DNA of 64,000 nucleotides from Comamonas piscis (GTDB taxonomy: Bacteria; Pseudomonadota; Gammaproteobacteria; Burkholderiales; Burkholderiaceae_C): positions 372,001 through 436,000 of the forward strand of contig NZ_CP058554.1 in NCBI RefSeq assembly GCF_014109725.1. The letters are read 5' to 3'. Numbering within the stretch: the first letter of the stretch is position 1; each line of letters starts with the position of its first letter. Under the pieces are notes generated by a model. The model made no database searches. It saw only the letters and a program-made list of their open reading frames with translations, and was not told where the DNA came from. A program made the position numbers and the translations under genes. Shown piece after piece: positions 52,732 to 61,443 of the stretch.

Positions 52732-53925
52732 ATGGCACAAGTACATACCAGCAGCGGCCTGCGCGCGCTGCGCGGCAAGGCCGCCATCACCGGCGTGGCC
52801 ACCTATGGCTGCGGCGAAGCCCCGGGCTCGGACGACATGCTGCTGCTCGCACGCGCCGCCCATGCGGCCGTCGCCGAGGCGGGGCTGACGATGCAGGACA
52901 TCGACGGCTTGGCCACCTGCAGCGTCAATGCCACGATGTGGCCGATGCCGGTGATCGAGCACCTGGGCATCAACCCGAACTATGTCAACGGCACCATGCT
53001 GGGCGGCTCCAGCTTTATCGCCCACCTGCTGCCGTCGATCATGGCTTTGGAGGCCGGCCAGTGCAAGCATGTACTGGTTTGCTACGGCAGCGCCCAACGC
53101 TCGGCCGCCTTTGGCCGCAAAGAATCGACCGCTGCGCGCAAGTTCATGGACCCGCAGCCGTTCGAGCACCCCTTTGACCCGACGATGCCGGTCGCTGCCT
53201 ATGCGATGGCCGCTGCGCGCCACATGCACCAGTACGGCACTACGCGCGAGCAGCTGGCTGCCGTGGCCGTCTCGGCCCGCCAGTGGGCGCAGAAGAACCC
53301 TGAGGCCCTTATGCGCGACCCGCTGACCATCGAGCAGGTGCTGGGCGCACGCATGGTGGCCGATCCCTTCACCGTGCGCGATTGCTGCCTGGTGACCGAT
53401 GGCGGCGGCGCCTTTGTGCTGAGCCGCGCAGAGGATGCGCAGCGCGGCCCGAACGCGCCCATCTATGTGCTGGGCAATGCCACGGCCTGCTGGAACCGCC
53501 AGATCTCGTCGATGCCCGACCTTACCGTCACGGCGGCCAGCCAATCGGGTGCACAGGCCTTTGCGATGGCGGGCCTGACGGCGCAGGACATGGATGTGGT
53601 GGAGTTGTATGACGCCTTCACCATCAACACCTTGCTGTTCCTCGAAGACCTGGGCTTTGTCAACAAGGGCGAGGCGGGTGCGTTTGTCGCCAGCGGCGCG
53701 ATTGCGCCGGGCGGCAGCCTGCCGGTCAACACCAATGGCGGAGGACTGTCTTGCGTACACCCGGGCATGTACGGCATCTTTGCTCTGATCGAGGCCGTGC
53801 GCCAGCTGCGCGGCAACTGCGGCGATCGCCAGGTGGCGGGCGCCCAGCTGGCACTGGCCCACGGCAATGGCGGCACCCTGTCCAGCCAGGCCACGGCGAT
53901 CTTGGGCACGGCGGCAACGCTCTAA
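52732..53925 (+). CDS. thiolase-like lipid-transfer (Ltp2-type) aldolase
   Basis: A 397-residue thiolase-fold protein of the SCP-x/lipid-transfer group. Conserved parts are KAAITGVATYGCGEA, YVNGTMLGGSSFIAHL, VELYDAFTINTLLFLEDLG, NTNGGGLSCVHPGMYG and LAHGNGGTLSS. The usual nucleophilic cysteine is absent: the corresponding loop reads GGSSF, as in Ltp2-type retro-aldolases that work with a DUF35 partner. It therefore probably cleaves a 3-hydroxyacyl-CoA with a tertiary alcohol, not a 3-oxoacyl-CoA. It is cotranscribed with an acyl-CoA dehydrogenase. Confidence 0.85.
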   Translation: MAQVHTSSGLRALRGKAAITGVATYGCGEAPGSDDMLLLARAAHAAVAEAGLTMQDIDGLATCSVNATMWPMPVIEHLGINPNYVNGTMLGGSSFIAHLLPSIMALEAGQCKHVLVCYGSAQRSAAFGRKESTAARKFMDPQPFEHPFDPTMPVAAYAMAAARHMHQYGTTREQLAAVAVSARQWAQKNPEALMRDPLTIEQVLGARMVADPFTVRDCCLVTDGGGAFVLSRAEDAQRGPNAPIYVLGNATACWNRQISSMPDLTVTAASQSGAQAFAMAGLTAQDMDVVELYDAFTINTLLFLEDLGFVNKGEAGAFVASGAIAPGGSLPVNTNGGGLSCVHPGMYGIFALIEAVRQLRGNCGDRQVAGAQLALAHGNGGTLSSQATAILGTAATL

Positions 53926-53948
53926 AGGCCCGCAACAGAGAACATTCC

Positions 53949-55109
53949 ATGATTCGAGACCAAGAAACCCTGGACGCACTGCTCGACAGCGTGCGCCGCT
54001 TTGTGCGCGAGCGCCTGGTGCCCGCCGAGAACGAAGTCGCCGAGACCGACGAGATTCCTGAGGCCATCGTGCAGGAGATGCGCGAGCTGGGCCTGTTTGG
54101 CCTGACCATCCCCGAGGAGTTTGGCGGGCTGGAGCTGACGATGGAGGAGGAAGTGCATGTGCTGCTGGAGCTGTGCCAGACCTCCCCCGCCTTCCGCTCG
54201 GTGATTGGCACCACAGTAGGCATTGGCTCGCAAGGCATTCTGATGGATGGCACCGATGCGCAGAAGGCCGAATGGCTGCCACGCATGGCGACCGGCGAGA
54301 TCATCGCGTCATTCGCGCTGACCGAGCCCGAAGCCGGCTCGGATGCAGCATCCTTGCGCACCACCGCGATCAAGCAGGGTGACCACTACCTCGTCAACGG
54401 CACCAAGCGCTTCATCACCAATGCGCCCCATGCCGGCATGTTCACCTTGATGGCGCGCACCAACCCGGCCGACAAGGGCGCCGGTGGTGTCTCGTCCTTT
54501 ATCGTCGATGCGAAGACCCCGGGCATCAGCTTTGGCAAGTACGACAAGAAGATGGGCCAGCGCGGCGCCCACACCTGCGATGTCATCTTTGACAACGTCA
54601 AGGTGCCCGCCGCCAACCTGATCGGCCTGCAAGAGGGCCGGGGCTTCAAAACGGCGATGAAGGTGCTGGAAAAAGGACGTATCCACATCGCCGCCGTAGC
54701 GGTGGGTTGCGCCAAGCGCATCCTGCGCGATGCGCTGCAGTACGCGCTGGAGCGCAAGCAGTTTGGCCAGGCGATCTGCGACTTTCAGCTGGTGCAGGCA
54801 ATGCTGGCCGACAGCCAGGCCGAGCTCTATGCCGCCGAGTGCATGACCATCGATGCCGCGCGCCGCCGCGATGCGGGCCAGAACGTCTCCACCGAGGCAT
54901 CGAGCGCCAAGATGTTTGCCACCGAGATGTGCGGCCGCGTGGCCGACCGCGCGGTGCAGATCCTGGGCGGCTCGGGCTATATGGCCGAGTACGGCATCGA
55001 GCGCTTCTACCGCGATGTGCGCCTGTTCCGCCTGTATGAAGGCACGACCCAGATCCAGCAGATCATCATCGCGCGCAACATGGTGCGCGAAGCCAAGGCC
55101 GCCGCATGA
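53949..55109 (+). CDS. acyl-CoA dehydrogenase (canonical base)
   Basis: A 386-residue flavoprotein. Motifs: FALTEPEAGSDAASLRTTA (FAD and substrate loop), NGTKRFITNAPHA, ERKQFGQAICDFQLVQ and the C-terminal RLYEGTTQIQQIII with the catalytic glutamate intact. The start at 53949 (MIRDQETLDALLD) is 23 nt after the aldolase stop. It should introduce the 2,3-double bond in the acyl-CoA that the DUF35/aldolase pair later cleaves. Contrast it with the acyl-CoA dehydrogenase at 34550, whose YEGT glutamate is missing. Confidence 0.93.
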   Translation: MIRDQETLDALLDSVRRFVRERLVPAENEVAETDEIPEAIVQEMRELGLFGLTIPEEFGGLELTMEEEVHVLLELCQTSPAFRSVIGTTVGIGSQGILMDGTDAQKAEWLPRMATGEIIASFALTEPEAGSDAASLRTTAIKQGDHYLVNGTKRFITNAPHAGMFTLMARTNPADKGAGGVSSFIVDAKTPGISFGKYDKKMGQRGAHTCDVIFDNVKVPAANLIGLQEGRGFKTAMKVLEKGRIHIAAVAVGCAKRILRDALQYALERKQFGQAICDFQLVQAMLADSQAELYAAECMTIDAARRRDAGQNVSTEASSAKMFATEMCGRVADRAVQILGGSGYMAEYGIERFYRDVRLFRLYEGTTQIQQIIIARNMVREAKAAA

Positions 55110-55564
55110 GCACCACGCCCTCCCGCCCCCAGCTGAGCATCGAGGACCTGAACAGCCGCGTACCCTTTCTGCGCCTCATCGGCGCGCGCCAGGATCCGAA
55201 CTATGAAGACGGCATCGTGCGCGTGCACCTGCCCGACCTGCGCGAGGAACTGTGCAACCAGCTGCCCGCCGCGCATGGCGGCATTCTGATGACCCTGCTC
55301 GACGTCGCCATGTCCCGCGCCGCCGTGCTCGCGCCCGGCGCGCCCTCCAGCACCGCCGTCACCGTTGAAATGTCCTCGCGCTTTATCTACCCCGGCCGCG
55401 GCCCCCTCGTCGCCGAAGGCTGGGTCATCAACCAGGGCCGCTCGCTCTGCACCTGCCAAGCCAACATCTACGACGCCGACCGCCGCATCCTGGCCACCGC
55501 CCAAGGCACCTTCAAGTACTGGAAAGCCCACGCCTACGACAACACGGCCGAGCCCAGTGCATAA
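55106..55564 (+). CDS. PaaI-type hotdog thioesterase
   Basis: A 152-residue hotdog thioesterase. The active-site region is AAHGGILMTLLDVAMSRAA, with the core strands TAVTVEMSSRFIYPG and GWVINQGRSLCTCQANIYD. Its ATG overlaps the acyl-CoA dehydrogenase stop (ATGA), so it is translationally coupled. It probably releases CoA from stalled or dead-end acyl-CoAs of the pathway. Confidence 0.88.
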   Translation: MSTTPSRPQLSIEDLNSRVPFLRLIGARQDPNYEDGIVRVHLPDLREELCNQLPAAHGGILMTLLDVAMSRAAVLAPGAPSSTAVTVEMSSRFIYPGRGPLVAEGWVINQGRSLCTCQANIYDADRRILATAQGTFKYWKAHAYDNTAEPSA

Positions 55565-55596
55565 CTGAGGGGAAAAGCGCAGCAATGTGCATAGTT

Positions 55597-55624
55597 TTGT
55601 GGATAAGCCGCCAAGTTATCCACG
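55597..55624. promoter_or_regulatory. inverted pair of DnaA-box-like sites
   Basis: TGTGGATAA (55598-55606, a perfect DnaA box on the minus strand) faces TTATCCACG (55616-55624, one mismatch) with 9 nt between. The pair can also fold as a hairpin, so it could act in RNA. It lies 33 nt after the thioesterase stop and before a true terminator. Confidence 0.45.
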
Positions 55625-55660
55625 AACCGCCAGCAGTCCACCGACTTACCCCCAACGACA

Positions 55661-55686
55661 ACGCGACCCGAAGGTCGCGTTTTTTT
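55661..55686 (+). terminator. intrinsic terminator after the thioesterase gene
   Basis: ACGCGACC (55661-55668) and GGTCGCGT (55673-55680) form an 8-bp stem with a CGAA tetraloop, followed by TTTTTT. It ends the DUF35-to-thioesterase operon. Confidence 0.9.
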
Positions 55687-55966
55687 GGAGGAAGGGGAAC
55701 ACAGAAAAGCAGCAGGAAACCAGGATAGTGATTCCGGTATTCAACGACGAGCCCAGCAGCGCGCAGAGCGCCCAAAGCTACCACCCCAATGGCGAGATGG
55801 GCCCGCAGGCTAGGCGTGGCGCCGCAGACAATACTTTGGTATGGCAAGGCGCCACAACAACGCATGCGGGCTCATATCGCCACCCCAAACCGAAAACTGC
55901 CAAAGCCCCTCAAGCGCTAGACGCCGTCACAGCGCCCAAACACCCAAGAATCAAGAACCCACAAAC
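55687..55966. other. non-coding gap between operon terminator and minE
   Basis: 280 bp with no convincing gene, strong hairpin or repeat. It lies between two convergent transcription units (plus-strand thioesterase operon and minus-strand minCDE). I see no clear terminator for minE here. Confidence 0.5.
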
Positions 55967-56224
55967 TTACTTGTCTGGCAGCTCGATTTTTACCTCGAGA
56001 ACTTCCAGATTGTCTTGTCGCTCCAGGTTGACTCGGACGTCATCTGGATTGATGGACACGTACTTGGCGATCACGGCCATCAGCTCTTTTTGCAGGGCCG
56101 GCAGATAGTCGGGCTGGTTATTGCTGCGGCCCGTGCGCTCCCGCGCCAAAATAATCTGCAGCCGCTCCTTGGCGACCGAAGCGGTCTTCTTCTTTTCACC
56201 CAAGAACAGGGACAGCAAGGACAT
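55967..56224 (-). CDS. minE: cell division topological specificity factor MinE
   Basis: An 85-residue MinE. The start at 56224 (MSLLSLFLGEKKKTASVAKE) matches the family N-terminus, with GGGAGG 9 nt upstream. A GTG three codons earlier (56233) overlaps the minD stop and would only add MSP. The amphipathic membrane-targeting start, the MinD-contact helix ERLQIILARERTG and the dimerisation beta strands VNLERQDNLEVLEVKIELP are all present. MinE displaces MinD from the membrane and drives pole-to-pole oscillation that keeps the division site at midcell. Confidence 0.96.
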   Translation of the reverse strand: MSLLSLFLGEKKKTASVAKERLQIILARERTGRSNNQPDYLPALQKELMAVIAKYVSINPDDVRVNLERQDNLEVLEVKIELPDK

Positions 56225-56229
56225 CGGAC

Positions 56230-57042
56230 TCACCTCCCGAAAATACGTTTGAAGAAACCAGGCTTTTGTGCGTCGATAAAGCGCATCGGCTTGTCTTCGC
56301 CCAGAAAGCGCGACACGACATCCTTGTAGGCTTCAGACACATCGGTCTGGCTCAGGTTGATCGCAGGGGTGCCCTGGTTGGAGGCCTGCAGCACCGATTC
56401 CGATTCGGGAATCACACCGATCAGCGGAATGCGCAGAATGTCCTGGATATCTTCCAGCGACAGCATCTGGCCGTCCTGCACCCGGTTGGGGTTGTAGCGG
56501 GTGATCAGCAGGTGTTCCTTGATGGGGTCTTCGCCATCAATCGCGCGCTTGGTCTTGGAGCTCAGCATGCCCAGGATGCGGTCCGAGTCACGCACGGACG
56601 ACACTTCGGGGTTGGTGACGACCAGCGCCTCATCGGCAAAGTGCATGGCCATCAAGGCGCCGCTCTCGATACCGGCGGGCGAATCGCAGACGATGTAGTC
56701 AAAGTCCATCGCGGCCAGGTCCTTGAGGATCTTCTCGACCCCCTCCTGCGTCAGCGCATCCTTGTCACGCGTCTGCGACGCGGCCAGGATGTAGAGGTTC
56801 TCCAGCTGCTTGTCCTTGATGAGGGCCTGGTTGAGGTTGGCCTCGCCCTGGATCACATTGATCAGGTCATAGACCACGCGGCGTTCGCAGCCCATGATCA
56901 GGTCCAGATTGCGCAGGCCGACATCGAAGTCGATCACCGCAGTTTTGTGGCCGCTCAGTGCCAGTCCGGCCGCAAAGCTTGCACTGGTGGTAGTTTTTCC
57001 AACTCCGCCCTTGCCGGAAGTTACAACGACGATTTTTGCCAT
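56230..57042 (-). CDS. minD: septum-site-determining ATPase MinD
   Basis: A 270-residue ParA/MinD ATPase. The deviant Walker A is SGKGGVGKTTTSA (signature lysine K11, P-loop K16), switch II is DYIVCDSPAGIESGA, and the membrane-targeting amphipathic helix ends the protein (PGFFKRIFGR). Length equals the E. coli protein. It is in the middle of minC-minD-minE and its stop overlaps the alternative GTG of minE. It recruits MinC to the membrane and is cycled by MinE. Confidence 0.98.
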   Translation of the reverse strand: MAKIVVVTSGKGGVGKTTTSASFAAGLALSGHKTAVIDFDVGLRNLDLIMGCERRVVYDLINVIQGEANLNQALIKDKQLENLYILAASQTRDKDALTQEGVEKILKDLAAMDFDYIVCDSPAGIESGALMAMHFADEALVVTNPEVSSVRDSDRILGMLSSKTKRAIDGEDPIKEHLLITRYNPNRVQDGQMLSLEDIQDILRIPLIGVIPESESVLQASNQGTPAINLSQTDVSEAYKDVVSRFLGEDKPMRFIDAQKPGFFKRIFGR

Positions 57043-57109
57043 CTTTCGATCCGTTCCCTTTACGTCCTCAAATGTCCTAAGCCCAGCGCGGGCTGTCCCC
57101 TTGTGCCGG

Positions 57110-57841
57110 TTACAGCGGCTCGATCAGCAGTTTCTCACCTTCGAGCCGCACCACGGCGGCCTTACCCGCCAACTCGGCGGGCCAATCCGATTCCACCGTG
57201 CGGTAGATGCCCGCGATGGACACCAGCTGCGGCTCAAAACAGGTGCAATAGATGCGCGCGGTTTTGTCACCCCTTGCGCCCGCCACGGCCCGGCCCCGCA
57301 AAGGCCCGTAGACATGGACATTGCCATCAGCAATCACCTCGGCACCGAAGCTGACGATGGCGTTGACGATCACATCGCTGCCCGAGGCATAGACCTGCTG
57401 GCCCGAGCGCATCGGCTTGTCGACGCGCAGGCTGGCCTTGGCTGGCAACTGCACTTCCTTGATCACCTCGACTTCAACCTCGCGCACCTCGGGCTCAGCG
57501 GCCTTGCGGACCGGTGCCGCCTCCGGCGCGGCAATCAGGCCGGCCGCATAGGCGCTGGCCATCTGCGCCTCGCTGCCACCGCGCACCGCCACCGGCGTCG
57601 TGCGGTACTCGCGCAGCAAGGCCACCAGGGCCACAAAGTCGATGTCCTCGTCGGCCTCGCGCAGATGCGCCAGATCGATCAGCACCGGGTCATGGTCGAA
57701 GAACGTGGAATCGCTGCCAAAACGTTCGACAAACTCCTGCGCCAGCTGCTCCAGGTCAGCCGAACGCAACGCGAATGCAACCACCGGCAACTGGGCGCTT
57801 TTCATATCGAAACCGCTGCGCTGGGTCGTTTCACCTGACAT
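57110..57841 (-). CDS. minC: septum formation inhibitor MinC
   Basis: A 243-residue MinC. The N-terminal FtsZ-inhibiting domain (residues about 12-105) has FFDHDPVLIDLAHL and VALLREYRTTPVAVRG. A variable linker rich in Ala/Glu/Val (EVREVEVEVIKEVQLP) follows. The C-terminal right-handed beta-helix (about 140-243) has SGQQVYASGSDVIV, GNVHVYGPLRGRAVAGA and IYCTCFEPQLVSIAG, the MinD-binding face. It is the first gene of the min operon, with the promoter expected in 57842-57960. Confidence 0.97.
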   Translation of the reverse strand: MSGETTQRSGFDMKSAQLPVVAFALRSADLEQLAQEFVERFGSDSTFFDHDPVLIDLAHLREADEDIDFVALVALLREYRTTPVAVRGGSEAQMASAYAAGLIAAPEAAPVRKAAEPEVREVEVEVIKEVQLPAKASLRVDKPMRSGQQVYASGSDVIVNAIVSFGAEVIADGNVHVYGPLRGRAVAGARGDKTARIYCTCFEPQLVSIAGIYRTVESDWPAELAGKAAVVRLEGEKLLIEPL

Positions 57842-57987
57842 GGTTATAAGCCGATCTAGTTACTGGACATGAATCGGCAAAGTGTAACCTGCCTGACGTG
57901 AAACGCCGCAGCCCTCCGCCGTTTTGCCCGGTTTGACAACACTCTTTTACCAATGAGCCTGCGCTGCATTCAAAAGTCGAATGCATG

Positions 57988-58008
57988 AAAAAGGGCGCTT
58001 TCGCGCCC
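57988..58008 (-). terminator. intrinsic terminator of the zinc-ribbon operon
   Basis: Read on the minus strand: GGGCGC (58008-58003), loop GAAA, GCGCCC (57998-57993), then TTTTT (57992-57988) and further T-rich bases. It lies 20 nt downstream of the last gene of the zinc-ribbon operon. Confidence 0.88.
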
Positions 58009-58027
58009 CGGTTGGATGGTGCTGCCA

Positions 58028-59479
58028 TCACTTCAGCTGAAAGCCACAGTGGCCGCAGAAGACGTCGTCAGCCGCCACCACTTCAAAGCAACTGCGGCAG
58101 CGCAGCAGGGGCGCGTCAGCCGCAGGCGCCGCAGCGGGCGCAGGCAGGTTTGGCGGGGCCAGCGCTGCGGCCGCTGGTGGCAGCGCCGCTGCGCCAGTGG
58201 CTGCCACTGCGGCGCCCAGCACCGGTGCGGCTGCGACGGGCGGCTGCACGGGGGCCGGGGCTACAGGCGCCACCACCGGAGCGGGTGCCACGGGCGCTAG
58301 CGGCGCAGGCGTTGGAGCCAGGGGCGCTACCGGTGCGGGCGCCGGGGTGGACACGGGTGCGGGCGGGGCCACCGGGGCAAAAATGTCAGTGACGGGCGCC
58401 ACGGGAGCGGCAGGAGCCACTGGCGCGGCCGGCGCACGCGCGGCACCTGGCGGGTGGTGGCCATGGCCATCCAGGTGCGTGGCGTGGCGCACCTTGTCGG
58501 CGGCTTCACGGGCCATGCCCTGGGCCTGGCGGGCCTTCTCGCGGGCCAGGTCAATGCCGGCCTGCAGGCTCTCTTCAGTGCCTTGCTCATCGAGGCCATC
58601 GGTGACCATCAGATAGATGATGTTCACGCCCATGATCATCACCTGCATGGTCAGCGCCATCAGCACGGCAAACAGGATCACGGTCGACAAGGTACCGGCG
58701 AGCATATGGCCGCTGCTGGCCATCGCGCCAAAGGCGGCAGCGTTGCCCATGCCGCCCATCGAGGCCATCATGCTGGGGCCAATCATGGCGCTGGCAATCG
58801 CCGTCATGTAGGCAAAGCCGGGGATGAAGCCGGTAAACACCACCAGGGTGATGACGGTGATGACGATGTACAGCGCCAGCAGCATCAGCACCAGCGGCAC
58901 CAGGCGCGTGCGCACGACGGCCAGCACCAGCGACACGGCGCGGCGCAGCGAGCGGCCGTCCCAGATCGCCGGGGCCAGCAAGGGCGCCGCCACCCAGTAC
59001 AGCGCGATGAAGAACACCGAGGCGGCGATCACCATCACCGGGTGGGCAAAGAACAGCAGGATCGGCCCGATGAAGGGGATCTTGCAGATGAAATACACAA
59101 TGGCCGCCACCAGGCAAAGACCCAGCACCACGGCCAGCACCAAGAGACCAAACAGGATGAAACGCGGCACACACATCAGGCCGGCCCGGATGGCGTCTGC
59201 CATGCTGCGCTGTTCCACATCCTTGGCCTTGTCCTGCAGCAGGATGCCGACCGCCGACATGCCGGCCGAGAAGACGACCGAGGCAATGATGAAGAACAGC
59301 AGCGCGAGCAGCATGCTGCTCGCGCGGGTGGCCAGCATCTGGCCGCCTACCATCACCAGGCCACCGGCCAACCAGGTCAGAAAAGACAGGCCGAGCACCC
59401 GCCACTGGGTCAGGCCCTCGGCCGCTCGCATCAGTTGGCCAAAGTCAATGGACTTCAGCATCGATTTCGGGGAAGACAT
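58028..59479 (-). CDS. polytopic membrane protein with Pro/Ala linker and C-terminal zinc ribbon
   Basis: A 483-residue protein I cannot name. Residues about 25-300 contain five to seven membrane helices, with Gly/Met-rich loops (SMMASMGGMGNAAAFGAM). Residues about 310-345 are charged, with a His cluster (HLDGHGHHPPG). Residues about 345-455 are low-complexity Pro/Ala/Val. The last 24 residues form a zinc ribbon with C461-x2-C464 and C475-x2-C478 (CRSC, CGHC). It resembles DUF4013-like or general membrane proteins with N- or C-terminal zinc-ribbon tails. Last gene of a three-gene operon whose first product also has zinc ribbons. Confidence 0.8.
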   Translation of the reverse strand: MSSPKSMLKSIDFGQLMRAAEGLTQWRVLGLSFLTWLAGGLVMVGGQMLATRASSMLLALLFFIIASVVFSAGMSAVGILLQDKAKDVEQRSMADAIRAGLMCVPRFILFGLLVLAVVLGLCLVAAIVYFICKIPFIGPILLFFAHPVMVIAASVFFIALYWVAAPLLAPAIWDGRSLRRAVSLVLAVVRTRLVPLVLMLLALYIVITVITLVVFTGFIPGFAYMTAIASAMIGPSMMASMGGMGNAAAFGAMASSGHMLAGTLSTVILFAVLMALTMQVMIMGVNIIYLMVTDGLDEQGTEESLQAGIDLAREKARQAQGMAREAADKVRHATHLDGHGHHPPGAARAPAAPVAPAAPVAPVTDIFAPVAPPAPVSTPAPAPVAPLAPTPAPLAPVAPAPVVAPVAPAPVQPPVAAAPVLGAAVAATGAAALPPAAAALAPPNLPAPAAAPAADAPLLRCRSCFEVVAADDVFCGHCGFQLK

Positions 59480-59559
59480 CTGCGTTTCCTTGGTCGTGGT
59501 TAGCGTATTGCGCCCCGCCGGCGCCCTTGCAAGGGCGTGGGTGGCGGGCTTAGGGGTGC

Positions 59560-60207
59560 TCAGTCGATGCGGCTGGGCCAGGGTTTGGCCTGGATCACAA
59601 AGTGCTCAATGCCGGGCGGCACATTCTTGTCGGCCGATTTCTTGACCTCGACCGGATTACCAGCCTCGGTGGGCGCGGTGCCGGAGTTGGTGTTGACCTT
59701 CTTGGCGCGCAGATCGCGCGGCGAGACGGTGACAAAGATCGTGGCGCCGCCGCGGTTGTCGGCCATCATCGTGGCGATGTCCTTGATGGCGACCATCGCA
59801 TCCTTGTGCTCCTGGCGGGATTTGGCGGCCCAGGGCAGATCCAGCGAGACGGCATCGAGCACCGGCATGGCGCGCGTGGCAGGCGACTGGCTGCTGCTGA
59901 AGACTTGCTCGGTGGTGGTGGTCTTGCTGCCCGAGATGCGCTGCTTGACCGGCAGTGCCGACATCGATTCGACCGCGCGAACGCGCAGGGCCTCGGCCTG
60001 GTCGGCCTCGCCCTTCATCTTTTGCTCCCAGGTCAGCAGCGCGGGCGGCACGGCCGGCTCACGGCAGCCGGGCGGCGATGCGATGCCGCACTCGACCTGT
60101 ACGGGCACGGCAGGCGCCACGACGGGCGCAGGTTCTGGCGGAGGGGCCACGCAGCCCGCCAGCGCGAGCACCGACACCAGGGCGGACATTTTCATCAACA
60201 GCTTCAC
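59560..60207 (-). CDS. lipoprotein of unknown function
   Basis: A 215-residue lipoprotein. I place the start at GTG 60207, because AAGGAG lies 6 nt upstream and it gives MKLLMKMSALVSVLALAGC; a TTG five codons upstream would consume the ribosome site. The lipobox LALAGC anchors Cys19. A Pro-rich spacer (PPPEPAPVVAPAVPVQ) follows, then a helical domain with QEHKDAMVAIKDIATMM and a final segment VSPRDLRAKKVNTNSG. Family unknown. The pairing with two zinc-ribbon membrane proteins suggests an inner/outer membrane-spanning assembly, which is inference. Confidence 0.75.
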   Translation of the reverse strand: MKLLMKMSALVSVLALAGCVAPPPEPAPVVAPAVPVQVECGIASPPGCREPAVPPALLTWEQKMKGEADQAEALRVRAVESMSALPVKQRISGSKTTTTEQVFSSSQSPATRAMPVLDAVSLDLPWAAKSRQEHKDAMVAIKDIATMMADNRGGATIFVTVSPRDLRAKKVNTNSGTAPTEAGNPVEVKKSADKNVPPGIEHFVIQAKPWPSRID

Positions 60208-60218
60208 AGGGCTCTCCT

Positions 60219-61157
60219 TCAATTCAACAAATCATCCAAGGTCTGGGGACGCGCCGGCTTGCGCGGCGCTGGGCGGGCCGGCGCTGCGGCGGGCGCCGGG
60301 GCAGCCGCTTCTTCGACGGCGACGGCAGCGGCCACCGCATCCTCAGCGGGCGCTGGCGCCACCAGGGTTTCGTTCGGGGCGAGCGCGGCATCGGTTTCGA
60401 CCATGGCGGGCGCTGCGGCCTCTACCGGCAGGGCCGCATCGGCAGCCACCGGCGCCGTGGGTGCGGAGACGCTAGGCGCCGCCACGGCCGCACCGGCAGC
60501 GGGGCGGCCCTGTTGGCTCTTCCACCACCAGGCACCGCCTCCGGCCAACACCACCACGCCCAGCAACGCCAAAACGATACGCAGCCCCTGGCCGCTTTGG
60601 GGCGCGGGGGCTTCGGGCATGGGGTTGCGCAGGTTGGCGCTGGCGTTGGGGCTAGTGCGGGGGCGCAGGCCCGGCTCAGGTGCCGCAGCGTTGGGGCGCT
60701 TGGCAGCAGCCTCCGGCTCCCACAGTGGGGCTTCGGGTTCGCGCAATGCGGGTGCTGGCACGGCGGCGGCCGACTGGGCGGCCGTGCCACCAATCACCAT
60801 CGCGGCGCTGGTCTGGATGCGTTCACCGGGCATGGTGGAGGATGGCTCGGAGCTGTCCTGCACATTGCCAAAGACCAGGATGGCCTTTTCTTCGGCCACG
60901 CTCAGCGGGGTATCCCAATCCGGGGCCGTGTCCTGGAAACCGGGGGTTTCTTCAAAACGGCATCCGCACTGCTTGCAAAACAGCGCCTGGCCGTTGCACA
61001 GGGCGCCACAATCGGGACAGGTGGCATAGGCGGCTACCGGCGCAGCGCGGGCACTGGCTGCCGCCTCAGGCGCCAGTACGGCCGGTACCTTACAGCCGCA
61101 TTTTCGACAGAATTTGGCGCTCGCATCCAATGCCTCGCCACATTGCACACAGTTCAT
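60219..61157 (-). CDS. double zinc-ribbon protein with single membrane helix
   Basis: A 312-residue protein starting at 61157 (MNCVQCGEALDASAKFC) after GGAGAGGG. Two zinc ribbons are visible, C3-x2-C6 with C17-x2-C20, and C47-x2-C50 with C61-x2-C64. A segment (about 75-125) with AILVFGNVQDSSEPSS recalls a small beta domain. A Pro/Ala-rich spacer leads to one membrane helix at 192-211. An acidic Ala/Pro tail ends in RPQTLDDLLN. First gene of the operon; its stop lies 11 nt before the lipoprotein start. Function unknown; zinc-ribbon sensors often couple redox or metal state to membrane machinery. Confidence 0.8.
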   Translation of the reverse strand: MNCVQCGEALDASAKFCRKCGCKVPAVLAPEAAASARAAPVAAYATCPDCGALCNGQALFCKQCGCRFEETPGFQDTAPDWDTPLSVAEEKAILVFGNVQDSSEPSSTMPGERIQTSAAMVIGGTAAQSAAAVPAPALREPEAPLWEPEAAAKRPNAAAPEPGLRPRTSPNASANLRNPMPEAPAPQSGQGLRIVLALLGVVVLAGGGAWWWKSQQGRPAAGAAVAAPSVSAPTAPVAADAALPVEAAAPAMVETDAALAPNETLVAPAPAEDAVAAAVAVEEAAAPAPAAAPARPAPRKPARPQTLDDLLN

Positions 61158-61343
61158 GGAAACCCTCTCCCTAGACGGGCAGGTTGCTGCAGGCAACCAG
61201 CCGTATTTGTTCTCAATGTCATTGTGATTATCTATTGCATTAGCCCATCAGGCCAGTGCTACGGCGCCACACCTGGTATGCCGGCCTCTGCGCCCGGGAC
61301 CCTGCAGTCCCTGCATCGGTCCTGCTTAGAGAGTTTCCCTCTC

Positions 61344-61372
61344 TCTACAAGGTATGACAAATTCACTATGAT
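61344..61372 (+). promoter_or_regulatory. candidate sigma-70 promoter of the permease gene
   Basis: TCTACA (61344-61349) and TATGAT (61367-61372) are separated by 17 bp. The predicted start lies about 65 nt before the permease ATG. The -35 matches 4 of 6 consensus positions. An AGAGAG-tttcc-CTCTCT hairpin precedes it. Confidence 0.35.
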
Positions 61373-61443
61373 GCAGCACCTTTTCTCTAGCGTGCCTGCA
61401 ACAACGCCCTCTGGCGCTGTCCCTGCAAGCGGCCTGCCCAACC

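Noticed and set aside
55512..55865. 117-codon open frame on the minus strand between thioesterase and minE
   Set aside because: It overlaps the end of the thioesterase gene, the DnaA-box pair and the terminator; low-quality sequence with no start context.
58197..58616. Gly/Ala/Thr repeat protein on the plus strand
   Set aside because: It is the reverse reading of the Pro/Ala linker in the zinc-ribbon membrane protein; no independent evidence.
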